Shown here: one piece after another, positions 51,173-62,189 of the stretch | Layout of the letters: each line of letters begins with the position of its first letter | Position numbering within the stretch: position 1 is the first letter of the stretch | Assembly (NCBI GenBank): GCA_947579605.1 | Contig: OX388306.1 | Coordinates: 3,720,001 to 3,784,000 of the forward strand | Reading direction: 5' to 3' | Length of the DNA: 64,000 bases | Source of the DNA: Athripsodes cinereus | Taxonomy: Eukaryota > Arthropoda > Insecta > Trichoptera > Leptoceridae | Program-made: the position numbers and the translations under genes | The notes under the pieces: generated by a model | The model's database searches: none | Seen by the model: only the letters and a program-made list of their open reading frames with translations | What the model was told of the DNA's origin: nothing

Positions 51173-51425
51173 AACAGATTGTGCAAACTCCTCTTAGTAT
51201 GAAACAGGAAAAGTGTTCCGATGCTTATGAATCGACTTAGTTTGGTTTAAGTGGGCTTTACCCATGATACCCACGGTACTCACCAACTAACATATGTCAA
51301 ACATAGTGGTTTGAAACAGGAGTTTGTGGAATTGGTGAATGCACCACTAAGACCAGCCTAAGCCGATTTGTAAGCATTGTAGCACCTTTCCTGTTTCGTA
51401 CTAAGAGCAGTTTGCATAGTCTGTT
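51173..51425. mobile_element. Foldback element with about 63-bp arms
   Basis: AACAGATTGTGCAAACTCC, TCTTAGTATGAAACAGG (from 51173) faces CCTGTTTCGTACTAAGAG, CAGTTTGCATAGTCTGTT (to 51425) with roughly 80 per cent pairing. The middle has ACCCACGGTACTCACCAAC and GTGAATGCACCACTAAG. No coding capacity. Confidence 0.65.
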
Positions 51426-51429
51426 TGTT

Positions 51430-52075
51430 ATGTACATAGATATGGTATCTATTGAGAAATATTCTTAATATCTCTACTCATGTAGGTGTTAAAATTCAGT
51501 ATAATGCATAAATTACGTTAAAAAAAAAAATTGTTCACTTTGTTGAGTAAAAAATTAAAGTACCTACCTGCTCATTAAAAATGGGTGAAATTGAGAATAA
51601 ATTGAAAGCAGTATTTATCAAATGTGAGTTTTTCCTTGTTAAATTATTTGTTACATAATTATGTATCTTCGATTATTTTTCTTTTGTATTCTTAAATGCT
51701 TTTGTATTCTAATGAAAATATTTATATAAATATACTTAATAATTCTTCAGGCAACAAAAACTTTTAAAGCTATTAAATAATAATAGAACCTTCACATTCA
51801 GCCAATTATTATATTATTTTTATACTTTTTATTTGATTTATTTGTATTGTAGTTTTTCTTCAAATAAAAAATAACTTCTACAAAGAGATTTCCGAACACA
51901 ATGGGAGTAATATTCCATACAAAATAATTACTTACATTGTCAGAAACTAGCTTCCATTATATACTCAGTAACCTTGTTTACTTATAAATTATATTATGTC
52001 TTAAATCTTATAAACTCCAATTTTCAATTATTCCTAGAAATAAATTTTGGTATTTATTAAATATGTCGAAACCCA
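51430..52075. other. Non-coding stretch, no gene recognised
   Basis: AT-rich. Nothing recognised. Confidence 0.5.
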
Positions 52076-52079
52076 GAAA

Positions 52080-52330
52080 AAACCAATCAAACTGATCTCC
52101 AGTACTGATCCAGACCAGAGATGCGTCAAAAATATCCTACACAGCGCATGTGACGGGGAACAATGGACACTCCAACAAGTGTGGCTTGGTCTGTGCTGCA
52201 CCACAGTCACACGCTCCGGATTTGTCTTGTAGAAAACCCCATCGTTCTTTATTGTCACGGCAGTTTCCTACACCAGATGTTAGTCGATTCAGGTTTTTCC
52301 ATGTCCTATAGTCTAGATCGCCTCCTGCAG
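52080..52330 (-). pseudogene. LINE ORF2 C-terminal zinc-motif fragment
   Basis: On the minus strand: NRLTSGVGNCRDNKERWGFL, QDKSGACDCGAAQTKPHLLE, CPLFPVTCAV, then a stop. CXCG-X-Q-T-X2-HLLE-CP is the zinc-binding motif at the end of many non-LTR ORF2 proteins. The frame after it is broken. Confidence 0.7.
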
Positions 52331-52499
52331 CAAGGTAAATTGTGGTAAAAAATAGATTATGGTTAAAAACAGATTGTGTTATTAAAAATCTGTCCAGTTG
52401 TTAAAAACTTCGAATTGTGTTTTTTTTATATGATCATTGATGGGTTTATTTTGAACCATAAAATAGCTACTATCAATTGTACGAGTACTGTTACAACGT

Positions 52500-52700
52500 C
52501 ATTTGATGATCTATACGCTCTTGCCTTTGAATCACCAGGTCTCGAGTTTGATCCCAGACCAGGGCAGAATGATTAATGACCTCTTTGAGTAGCTGATTGG
52601 ACGGTGGGCCTCCTTCATTATTATTGGTCTGGGTGTTACACGTAAATGTGTACTTTGTATTCAAATATGTGTCATCGCGATAGTAGCCATAATACTCGAT
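52500..52700 (+). mobile_element. SINE-A (tRNA-derived), diverged copy
   Basis: CGCTCTTGCCTTTGAATCAC, CAGGTCTCGAGTTTGATCCC as the box-B region, AGGGCAGAATGATTAATGAC, and the body GGTCTGGGTGTTACACG. Older than the other copies. A family link is clear from landmark order. Confidence 0.55.
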
Positions 52701-52984
52701 TCATATATTTATTTGCGACTTGCTCCATGAGTAAAAATTGTCTAAAAATTAATCTCTTAAGTAGGATTGCCAGCAGATTCTACATGTTATTGACAATATG
52801 GATCATAGATAAAGACGATTCAGAATGGGTAGCATGTCTCATTGCTGAATACAAAATATGAAATATATAAACAGCTTTTATAACTATAAATTGTCTCAAT
52901 AACAACTATTAAGTAAGTTTAGAAAAAAGATCATAAATTAGGGTTATTTAATAAATATTAAAACATCAATCTTTTAGTAAGCAA

Positions 52985-53092
52985 CTGATCGTGTCCTGAA
53001 GGTGGATTATGTCGGCTACGGGAGGAGTCGAACCGAAAATCTCTGAATTGAAAGTCCGATACTCTACTATCAGGCTGCTGACCACCTTGTTT
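52985..53092 (-). mobile_element. tRNA-like SINE head, unassigned
   Basis: Reversed: GGTCAGCAGCCTGATAGTAG, AGTATCGGACTTTCAATTC, GGTTCGACTCCTCCCG as box B. A tRNA-like layout, but the following sequence matches neither SINE-A nor SINE-B, so it may be a third family or a tRNA pseudogene. Confidence 0.4.
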
Positions 53093-53094
53093 TA

Positions 53095-53685
53095 ATTTTT
53101 TTTTGCAGATACAGTAAATTAAATGCTCAAACAATCTTATATTTTAATAGAAAAACCTACACAGGACTTGAAAGTTTTATATAAGTTCGAATTATCTGCT
53201 TTATTTTATCTTCAGTTTATTTCTCCCATAAATCATTTAAGTACATTTTTTGTTGTAATATTAATAAAAATAATACACACTGCTTATTATATGAACTTTA
53301 AAAATACATTATAATGGTAAAAAAAATGAATTATGGTATTACTTTTCTCATAAAACTATAGTCTTGGTTATGAAATGGTAATAAAATTTACATTTCGTTC
53401 ATTACTTCTCGATTTGTCGCTAAATTTTTCAATTTAATATTTTAACGAAAAAAAGATTTTAGGGTTATCTCTAGAGACATTAATTATATTCTTTTTTATT
53501 CATTCTGAAACCCATTAAACCTCCAAAGAGGCTTCATACGTGCAGAAAGTCTAGTAAATTTACTTTTATTTTTTAATTTACGAAAATGTTGATTTCAAAC
53601 GTTTTTTTTTGTACCGGTAAGGTTTTTTATTTTAGTACCTCATGGAATTCTCGTTTAAGAAACGGTGTCCTACTTTTTTCTCTGT
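53095..53685. other. Non-coding stretch, no gene recognised
   Basis: AT-rich. A 63-codon ORF has no domain. Confidence 0.5.
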
Positions 53686-53689
53686 AAGT

Positions 53690-53960
53690 TTTTTTTATTT
53701 AAGTACCTCTTGGAGTTCGCGGTAAAGAAAAGATCTGTCACTTTTTTCTGTAAGTTTTTGAGTGTACTGTTAAGGCAACTACTCGTGAAACATCGCGTTT
53801 TAAAGGGTTAAGACATTCAACATCTTCAGTTCAGCGACGAGATAGATAACCCATCTTGAATGTCTTATCTTTTATTGACACGGAGAAAACAAATTGTTTG
53901 TTTATTATAAAACAGTTGTTCCGCAGGTTACCCCATTTGTGGGAGATGCCATAATGCGAT
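53690..53960 (+). repeat. Family C repeat, near-complete copy
   Basis: GTAAGTTTTTGAGTGTACTG, TAAGACATTCAACATCTTCA, CATCTTGAATGTCTTATC, ACACGGAGAAAACAAATTG, GTTACCCCATTTGTGGGAG and TGCCATAATGCG in the family C order. A duplicated 5' scrap (GGAATTCTCGTTTAAGAAAC) precedes it at 53643. Confidence 0.6.
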
Positions 53961-54074
53961 ACACGGATGGAAGAAAAGAAATCATAAAAATTCAAGTAGG
54001 TATATACCTAGGTATATCATCACGGAGAACATTTTATAAACATTTAAATCCTCTCCGAGCCAATGAGAAAAAAG

Positions 54075-54210
54075 CAAGACATTCGAGATGAGTGACATAC
54101 CTCATCGCTGAGTATATGATATAGTTTTCTTCGAACACATCATACTCGAGAACTAACGAAAAAAAGCGGGAGACCGATTCTTGGCCGAGTGTTCCACAGT
54201 GTAAATTTTA
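54075..54210 (-). repeat. Family C repeat, 5' half in reverse
   Basis: ACATTCGAGATGAGTGACAT, ACCTCATCGCTGAGTATATG, GCGGGAGACCGATTC and TGGCCGAGTGTTCCACAG match the first half of family C reversed. With the forward copy just before it, this gives a loose head-to-head pair. Confidence 0.6.
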
Positions 54211-54214
54211 AGAT

Positions 54215-54880
54215 ACTGTGAATAAAACGAAAATGATAAAAAACAAAAACAAAACCATAAAGAAAACAAAAAAATTACGACACAAAAAATAAGCCAAGCA
54301 ACAGAGATGAATGAAAGGCGATTGTCTGTGCCTTCAGAAATTAGTGTTATAGGAAACCTATGTTTAATTTTATTAGAACTAATGCAGAAAACAGGGTTTT
54401 TTCGTCAATAGTTTTATCGTCTTCGGCCTAAACAAAAGGGTTAGTTAAATAGATAAGGCTCTAACTGTTTACGAGATTTGTGAGTGATTGTGGAAATGGG
54501 ATTAAGTATGTAATTGGATAAGTTTTGAGAAAGGATACATTTTAATATGTTTCTAAGCCCAGAAGATATTCTGTCTCAAGTTTTATGTTTTCCTTATGCT
54601 CAGCTCTTAATTATACATACATCCTTCTCGAAGTGATAAAATTTTATGTTTGTGGTGAAATTGAACGGGACGTTTGTAATGAAATTTATACTCGACTTTT
54701 ACGGAACTGTTGTTATCAATTTGAGAGACTTTTATATTTTGAATTTGTTTAGGATGGACTTATGTATGCTCAAATTACTAACTGACTGACAATTCAATAA
54801 CGGTACCTATATCCCACAAATTGAGTAGCCAGCTGACTAAAAATAATAATTATAATAATAAAAAAAACTTTGTTGCACAA
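54215..54880. other. Non-coding stretch, no gene recognised
   Basis: AT-rich. Nothing recognised. Confidence 0.5.
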
Positions 54881-54884
54881 TATG

Positions 54885-55000
54885 GAACAAAACAATTACA
54901 AAAATTATTGAATTAATAATTAGGCGATACAAAAAAATGATATTGCACAAAGGGCGAATTTATCGCGGAAGCAATATCTTCCAATTAACCCAAATATATT
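54885..55000. mobile_element. LINE-like 3' tail, GCAATATCTTCCAATTAACC motif
   Basis: AAAGGGCGAATTTATCGCGG, then AAGCAATATCTTCCAATTAA, is another copy of the motif at 4595. Confidence 0.4.
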
Positions 55001-55169
55001 AATTAAGAAAGTTTGAATAAATGTTAATAAATTTAGAATAAGCGGCATAACTTGAAAGCATCTATACACAAGACTTCGGTCTTTTTTGGATTTAAAAAAT
55101 CTTATGTAAAATATGTGATTATTATTGTAGAATTGTAATGTTAATTACCTAATATACCTATACTGTTTT

Positions 55170-55375
55170 TTTCTTAAAAAAAAAAGATATATTTGGGTTT
55201 TGTTTTGTCCCCTTTCACGACACTCTTTTAAAAAAAAAACAAATACAACCTTATACACCTTTCACAGTAAGCTAAAAGCTTGTGTCGTGAAAGGGGAGTT
55301 TGCCGGGACCTGGGATCGAACCACGGACCCCCTGTTCACAAGGGCGATACTCTACCTCCAGGCTACCAACGAACT
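55170..55375 (-). mobile_element. SINE-B (tRNA-derived), best copy
   Basis: On the minus strand: GAGTTCGTTGGTAGCCTGG, AGGTAGAGTATCGCC (box-A region), GGTTCGATCCCAGG (box B, complement at 55313-55322), TTTCACGACACAAGC, TTACTGTGAAAGGTGTATAA, and a GTATTTG tail. A partial inverted duplicate of the middle (CCCCTTTCACGACACTC at 55208) sits inside the tail. Fragments lie at 5355, 20640, 22485, 25685, 37340 and 38605. Confidence 0.7.
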
Positions 55376-55379
55376 CTGT

Positions 55380-55940
55380 TTATGTTGATATTTAATAATA
55401 AATTATTAAAAAGTAATCTTTGTGTAGATTTCATTTTCCGAAACAGTCGAATCCATTGAACTTAATATGAACATAGTGGAGAAGTTAGTATTGAAAACGG
55501 TTAAAATTCAGTTTGTTTTTGGGCTCAAATGAATTTGTCCAAATATGACCCCGAATCATTCAATCGCTACCAATAACTACTGCAATACCAGCATCAATTA
55601 ATTATTATGAATACATAACTTTATTTACATAATGAATTTAATTATAATTACCTTTTAATTTAATGAGTGGTGTGAAAACATGTTCCCTGCTGGCTTATAG
55701 AGAAACAAATTACCCGTATGTAGGTACATACTTGCATAATAATTACTAAATGCATTATTGATGAATTGGTTTATCAATATATGTATGCAATTACACAAGC
55801 ATTCCTATTAGACAAAATGCAAATAAAATAATAACAAATTTTGTAAGTATAGGTAGATAAATATTAACATGACATATTTGCAATTTATGCAATGTACAAT
55901 GAAGTGCAATGTTTGGATGCGGAAATGTTATAATTACTTT
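55380..55940. other. Non-coding stretch, no gene recognised
   Basis: AT-rich. Nothing recognised. Confidence 0.5.
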
Positions 55941-55943
55941 AAT

Positions 55944-55985
55944 CACCTCACGGCATATCTTACAAGTGGGGTAGCTAATAACAGA
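55944..55985 (-). repeat. Family C repeat, end fragment
   Basis: CACCTCACGGCATATCTTAC, then AAGTGGGGTAGCTAATAAC. Confidence 0.5.
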
Positions 55986-56104
55986 TTGTGAGAAGATATC
56001 AATACTATGACACCACTCTTTTTAAAGTGTATTTATTTAATACATTCATCCATACGACTATGGTAGCCAGTAGACTTCTTGCATATAATGAACTTGCAAT
56101 TAAA

Positions 56105-56375
56105 ACAATCATCATCATCATCAACGCCCTCAACTCTCCTCTCGGGAGCACTGGGCAGAAACCAACATCCTCCATTCAGAGCGTCTCTGTGCCAATCGCG
56201 TCACCTCTTCCCTCGACATTTCCTACGCTCTGATCCTACGAAAGAACAGTGCTCTTTTTGGTAAACTATCGTTGGGCATTTTCAGAACATGAGCCAGCCA
56301 GGACCATCGTCTCTCATGTATAACGGAGATTACAGATCTCTTCCGGGTGCATCGGCGCACAGCATCATTTGTGAC
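56105..56375 (-). pseudogene. LINE RT C-terminal fragment (RRWSWLAHVLKM type)
   Basis: On the minus strand: VTNDAVRRCTRKRSVISVI, HERRWSWLAHVLKMPND, SLPKRALFF, then a broken part, MSREEVTRLAQRRSEWRM, LVSAQCSREES, stop, and a GATGATGATGAT tail. It is the post-palm end of a non-LTR RT. A shorter sibling is at 48860-49000. Confidence 0.7.
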
Positions 56376-56655
56376 ATGTTTATACCATTAAAACAATATA
56401 GAAAATACTTTTAATTCAATAAATGTCAATTGAAAATAATGTTTTACTACCACTTTATTAAGAAGATCCTGATTTCAACATGCGATGCCTCTGTCAAACT
56501 TTAGTTAGTTAGTGTTTGAACCGTATTTTCGATTGCTTTTTATATATTCATTCTCTGCAAAAAAGCTGTCTTGCTGTCATCTCAATATATGTTAATCACA
56601 GGTAAATCATAGCCTTAAATAAATAAAAATGGAGTACAAAAAAATAAATTCTGAT
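56376..56655. other. Non-coding spacer before Helitron
   Basis: AT-rich. Nothing recognised. Confidence 0.5.
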
Positions 56656-56659
56656 AAAA

Positions 56660-57337
56660 TCTTGTATATAAAAGGATGTCGTGTGTATTACACCATTTAT
56701 AACTCAAGAATGGCTGTACCGATTTGAATGATCTCCGATTTGTTGGATTCTTTTCCGCCCCGAATAGCCGATAGGCTATAATTTAAATATCTTACAAATT
56801 CACAGGAAGAAAAATTATGAAGAAAATTATTTACGCCATACATTTTTAATTTCAATAAAAAATGCAATATGGAGAATTATACAAAATCAACGATGAAGTT
56901 TTTTTTAAAGATTGGCCTATTTATAGAATAATTTTTGTATACATTTTCATATTAGAATCGTTATCCATGCAATAGGTATCTATCTTAAAAATTAATTAGT
57001 ACCTATATAATTATATATTTTTTTTTAGCACGTGTAGACAATTCACACAAACCGAGCTAGTCCCAAACTAGGATATGAATCTTGTATTATGGGTACTAAC
57101 ACGGCGATACACATATACAATGCACTAAACACATATACATGTAACACATATATATGTAATGTACAGCAGATAATTTATACACAAATCTGAGTTAAGTATA
57201 ATTGTTCAACATAAATGAATTTAATTTTTTACACTATACGATGACACACTTGGACAATTACGGGAGTTTGTAAAGGGTTTAAAAATATTAATCATTCATT
57301 GATTTATAGGCGGTATGAAGTTCGCTGGGACAGCTAG
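56660..57337 (+). mobile_element. Non-autonomous Helitron, both ends present
   Basis: It starts TCTTGTATATAAAAGG at 56660 after an A and ends GAAGTTCGCTGGGACAGCTAG at 57337 before a T, the A/T target expected for Helitrons. Near the 3' end GGCGGTATGAAGTTCGC can form the usual small hairpin ahead of CTAG. There are no terminal inverted repeats and no target-site duplication, as expected. About 680 bp including a headless SINE-A (57035-57160). No Rep/helicase gene; mobilised in trans if at all. Confidence 0.8.
57035..57160 (-). mobile_element. SINE-A body, headless, inside Helitron
   Basis: AGACAATTCACACAAACCGA, then GCTAGTCCCAAACTAGG, to TACATGTAACAC. It lacks the tRNA-like head, so it is a 5'-truncated copy or was cut during Helitron capture. 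A SINE-A lies inside the other Helitron (29485) too, at a corresponding place between the same body segments. Confidence 0.65.
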
Positions 57338-57339
57338 TA

Positions 57340-57990
57340 ATAGATAAAAAACGCAAAGGTCAACCATCTCGGTGTCTAAAAAGGCTGCCGGTAAAAAAAA
57401 ATACATTTACAAGTGAAAATATTATTAAATATGAAAGATCCAACTAATTTATTCATAACATGAACAATTTAGTGTAAACAATTAATGAATATGTATCTAC
57501 CCACAGTAAAACTTTGTAATCAAAATTTCGTTTATGAAAACCCGGTCTAAAATCATGAAACATGAACAAAACAAAACATAATGAATAGCAATATCCTTTT
57601 ATTGCTGTTAATATAAATTTATAATGAAAACAATTTATTTTGATAGTACAAAATAGCAAATTTCAAACTCATCTATGTTATGAGCCGGACAATTTCGACG
57701 CAAGCACGAATAATATTATGTTCAACCATGTCATTCATGAATTCATGAGTTCAACTATGTATGTTTCAATTGAAGAACCGTGATTACAAGAAACACACTG
57801 CACAAAAATTATGCAAATTAGAATCAGAAGCACTGAGAAAATATCCCTCTTATGCCTACAAATTTTCTCTTGGCTGCTTGCTTGGTTGTCTCTATTGCTT
57901 TGCATAGAACATTTTTCTGTTAGTGCATATGCATAAGATTATGGTAGTGAAAATAGTGAAATTAGTGAGTGCTGACACTTAAAAATTTCA
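57340..57990. other. Non-coding stretch, no gene recognised
   Basis: AT-rich. Nothing recognised. Confidence 0.5.
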
Positions 57991-57994
57991 TTTT

Positions 57995-58578
57995 TGTACC
58001 TTAGAGGATTAACCACGGGAGTCCACTTTTTACCTACCACTTTTGAGTTAACAATGCAAATATTTTGGTGACAAAACGTTGTTAGTGGGTAAAATACTGT
58101 AGTCTAAAGTTGTTGGATTATAATTATGATTTTTCATTTTTGTAATAAATATATGAAGTCCATTTAATGTTAATGGAAAATCAACGGAAGTCCCACATAG
58201 GTACGTTATAATATTCCATCAGGGAGAAAAAATCATAGAAAATTTTGTTAATGCCAAAATCACGGGAGTCCAACATACGTTGTTTAAACTAACTATTTAA
58301 AACAATTACTTCAAGTCGGTGCCACAAATTAATGTATGTGCAGATATCGTTAGAGGATAAAACACGGAAGTCCATTTTATATATAATTATCAATATAATA
58401 ATTACTTTTATTATCAAATATTAAAATATAGCCTTTCAAATGAAGATATTTTTTTACAGACTGAAATTATTCCAAATATTATGACATTTATGATGTTTTG
58501 AAACTTGAAAATTCAAATAATTGCCCCTCCTGCACATTTATTGTAATGTGACTCCCGTGGTTTATCCTTTAAGGTACA
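57995..58578. mobile_element. 584-bp inverted-repeat element with internal end-motif copies
   Basis: Left end TGTACCTTAGAGGATTAACC, then ACGGGAGTC; right end GACTCCCGTGGTTTATCC, then TTTAAGGTACA: about 30-bp terminal inverted repeats with three mismatches. Inside, the same end motif recurs in direct orientation at 58181-58196 (TCAACGGAAGTCCCAC), 58258-58275 (AAATCACGGGAGTCCAAC) and 58352-58374 (AGAGGATAAAACACGG, then AAGTCCA). No coding capacity. No clear target-site duplication. Confidence 0.75.
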
Positions 58579-58579
58579 G

Positions 58580-60085
58580 ATTTTAGTCCTTAAATGAAGT
58601 TATTCTCCTACAAATGTTTCTAACCCACTGAAGTTTGTCTCGGTAGCAATCAATTCTGCATAATATTGTTTGACATTTCTAAGATCTTTCTTAAAAATAT
58701 CAATGTACCTATAATTAAATTTATTTTTTAATTTTTTAAGTATTTGGTGCAATATCAGTGAAAAGCTTAAAATTAACACCTTTACACCATTATTATTATT
58801 ATTGGACAATATTAAAGTGTCGTTTATGTGCCAAAGCACCTCAAGGACACTGAAAAAGCATTACAAATTGTCGTATCATAACATAAACAAAAAAAAACTA
58901 CGAATAACATTTTAATTCATAAATTTAAATAAAACAGTTTACAAGCAAACACAACTACGACGGCAAAAATAAAAATAAATTTTATACTTATTTATTTATT
59001 CATTCAGCAACAAACATTGAGTATTGATCAATTTCATTGAGAAAAACAATCAAAATAAAGTGGTCGAGTTTACCGCAAAAGCTCAATCTCTTCCTTAATT
59101 GTCAAAATGATTTACAAATAAATAACTGAACTTACTATCATCGAAAAAGTAAAGTTCGCTGATATTCATGATACGTTTTTCCTACAGGAAGAAATATTAT
59201 TGTAGGTTACTATTAGATATCTCAAATTCGGACAAGGATCTACCTTCACACTGTAGATAGGTACCGTTTGCGTTTCAGCTTTCCACGAATACATTAACAA
59301 CATGAGCGAGGCTAATAAATTATTCACGTAAACGTAGGTGGTACCTACGTAGTAGTGATATGCCAAATGTTTGCATTTACATATTTTTATGTAGGAATTT
59401 ATTTTTTTACGATATAGGTATTCGCTATGTATGGCCGTTGGAAGAGCTGAGGGGACTACGAACATTGCCATGAGTGAAGTGAGTATTTTTATTTATTTAT
59501 TTTATTCTTCTTGCACATCATCATTCATTTCATATCATTAACCGTCTCACTAGGCAAAAGATATTACTCAGTGAATCAAATGCACGTACCAACTACCAGA
59601 GACATTCAGTCGTGAACCATCTACATATGTATGCTCGGTGATAGGTATGCTGAGACAATAGACTTGTTTTTCGATGGAGATGGCTCTGTGAGGAGTAAGA
59701 TGATAGAATCTTTTAATCAGATTTATTCTGAAATTACAAATTTGATTTAATATTTGTTTGATTATTATATTTAATTTTTAATTTTCATCAAGATTATTGT
59801 AATCCTAATGTTTTCGTTGTTTTGCAACTTCTATATCTAAAGTATGTAAAATTGTCCACTTTATACTTTATAAGGCGATTATGCCATAAATAAATAAATA
59901 TAACAAAATAAACAAAGCAGTAACAAAAGAAAAAATGTGATGATGTGCAGTGGCGAGATAATAATATAGAGTGATTTCTACCATCTAACCACGTCACTTA
60001 TCAGGTAAACTAGGCAAGAATTGCATTTACCTAACAAAAAATCTAAATAACTTGAATTCCCAAAGACAGACTTTGGTTAACTTAA
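58580..60085. other. Non-coding stretch with one LINE-like tail
   Basis: AT-rich. Around 59070-59110 a diverged GAGTTTACCGCAAAAGC, TCAATCTCTTCC matches the tail motif of 4595. The 101-codon minus ORF at 59166-59471 shows no domain. Confidence 0.45.
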
Positions 60086-60334
60086 CCGTTAATTTATCCT
60101 TGACGCCTTATAGGCACATTGCGTAATTAAAAACTCAATTTCGACACTTTATTGTAAGTATATTTTATTCTTCTTTTTAGTACTCCTCCAGTTACATACT
60201 TATATTCAGATTTCATATAAAACATCGTAAAAAATAATGAGAGTCATAAGTAATTAAATATCAATTACAAAAGTCAGTCACATTCCCCATGGCGCCACAT
60301 CGGCACATGGTTACAATTAATATTTACTTGATAC

Positions 60335-61682
60335 TTGTGTAGTTCACACGTGTGTTTTATGTCATGTCATATCATGTCAAATAAAATCTTAAACGATAAT
60401 GAAATTTGTGAGCTTGTTGAAATGGAGTATTCTGATACAGAATTTAATATTTCTGATGGAGAAACCGATGAAGATTCTGACCACGTGAGTGTTACTTCTT
60501 ATCATAGTGACAATGTCAGCGAAGATGAAACCAACGATGATGAATGTGCTAATACTTCTAATAATAGTGAATCTCATCCTGTTACTAAAGACGGAAGTAC
60601 TTGGTATCTTTTTCCTCAACTCTCTGGAAGGACACCGGCTCACAACATAATTCGAGGGTCAGTAAATAAAATATTATTACCTCCAGGTTTGACAATTGAA
60701 ATTCCAGTGCAATCATTTCAACTAATATTTTCAGAAGAAGTGATATCTATTTTAACTAAGTTTACTAATATGGAAGCTGAAAGAGTATACACAGAGAAGA
60801 AATTTAACGCACCTTGGAAGTCTGTAGACAATATTGAAATGAATGCCTTTATTGGAATATTGCTTACTGCTGGGCATTTGAAATCTCAATATGTCAGTGT
60901 TCATCGTTTGTGGAGTTTGAGGTACGGACCTCCAATCTTTCGTGCCACTATGTCAAAAAAAAGATTCCTGATGATCCTATGTTTTATGAGATTCGATGAC
61001 AAAAGCTCTCGATCACAGAGACGAGCAACCGGTAAATTGGCATGCATTAGAGATATATGGGAGATGATAAACAAAAATCTTAAAAAATCTTATATGCCAG
61101 GTTTTAACATATGTAACTGTAGACGAACAGTTGGTTGGTTATGATGGAAAATGTCCATTCAAACAGTATATGCCATCAAAACCAGAAAAATATGGGATGA
61201 AGATATTTTGGCTTAATGATTCCAAAAATGGTTACCCTCTTGGTGGAATTCCATATTTGGGTAAAGAGGGCAATGAACGAGCAACGAATCTCGGAGAAAA
61301 AGTTGTTGAAAAATTGTGTGAACCATATTATCATACAAATAGGAATATAACATGTGATAATTTTTTCACAACAAAACAATTGGCATTGAACTTGAAAAGT
61401 TCTGGACTCACTTTGATTGGAACATTACGAAAAAACAAACAGTATATTCCAAATACTTTCTTAGCTAATCGGTCCCGAGAAGAGTTATCATCGGTATTTG
61501 GATTCACAAAAAAACTCACCTTGGTGTCTTACGTACCAAAAAAAGGAAAAGCAGTTGTATTACTTTCGTCTATGCACCATGATGGTACTTTGTCAGACAA
61601 AAAAAGAAAGCCAGAAATAATCATTGATTTTTGTCCTCATTTTGAAATTCCAAGGTGCACATCTGTGCCCGAGTGCCTATGA
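60335..61682 (+). pseudogene. piggyBac transposase pseudogene, frameshifted and truncated
   Basis: piggyBac-type (DDE_Tnp_1_7) transposases excise and integrate at TTAA using three aspartates. The first frame (from the ATG at 60335 or more likely 60374) has an acidic N-terminus, then NAPWKSVDNIEMNAFIGILL, HRLWSLRYGPPIFRATMS and MLILCFMRFDD-like sequence. At 61110-61115, just before the first catalytic region, about four extra bases (one net) shift the frame; a stop follows at 61142-61144. The next frame resumes with TVDEQLVGYDGKCPFKQYMP (first D at 61122-61124), then GIPYLGKEG, ITCDNFFTTKQLA (second D at 61356-61358) and KPEIIIDF. After KPEIIIDF it runs into foreign sequence and stops at 61682, so the third aspartate and the C-terminal cysteine-rich domain are absent. 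It is dead. About 450 residues remain where 550-600 are usual. Confidence 0.85.
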
Positions 61683-61799
61683 ATTTACACAAATTGAAAT
61701 AAAACATTGCATGAACCTTTAAACCAAATTTTTTATCCAAAAAACTATGTAGCATTAAGATATATTTTAAAACTTTATATGAAAACTGCGAAATATACG

Positions 61800-61915
61800 A
61801 GATTGGACTGGAATGAGAGATGGAGAGTAGTTGTTCCAGACAGTGTGGGACCGAGAAGCCTATGCCAGAGTGATCGCCAACGTCGGGGGACCTGACAGGG
61901 CACCTACAGAAGAAG
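61800..61915 (+). pseudogene. LINE RT C-terminal fragment (relative of 21960-22480)
   Basis: The plus strand gives ELFQ-like TVWDREAYARVIANVGGPD, then RAPTEED and a stop in one frame. It is the same family end as 40957-41200 and is embedded behind the truncated transposase. Confidence 0.6.
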
Positions 61916-62189
61916 ATATAAAAAACTGACCAAAAATCATAAATATTGTCCATAATATAATTAGAATCCAGAGTATATTCAAGGTGTTCATAATTTATTT
62001 TGAATCTAGAATGTATTTATGCTGTTATTACGAACAAAAAGTCAATTAAAACATAACACTAAATTCGATAATTTGAATATTTATACAACATGCAATCAAT
62101 ATAATATTAAATTATAAGCGAAAACTTAATAAAAGTCTTATATTTTGTAAGTTTTACCAATATATTCCCCTTAGGCGCCTAGGATAAGA

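Larger units (their letters stand above)
60093..62187 (+). mobile_element. piggyBac-like element, tentative boundaries
   Basis: TTATCCTTGACGCCTTATAG right after TTAA (60089-60092) resembles the reverse of 62168-62187 (TTATCCTAGGCGCCTAAGGG when inverted; 15 of 20 identical). These are plausible terminal inverted repeats around the transposase frame at 60335-61682. The right side lacks a TTAA and the interior is disrupted by a LINE end (61800-61915). Boundaries are therefore uncertain. Confidence 0.4.
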
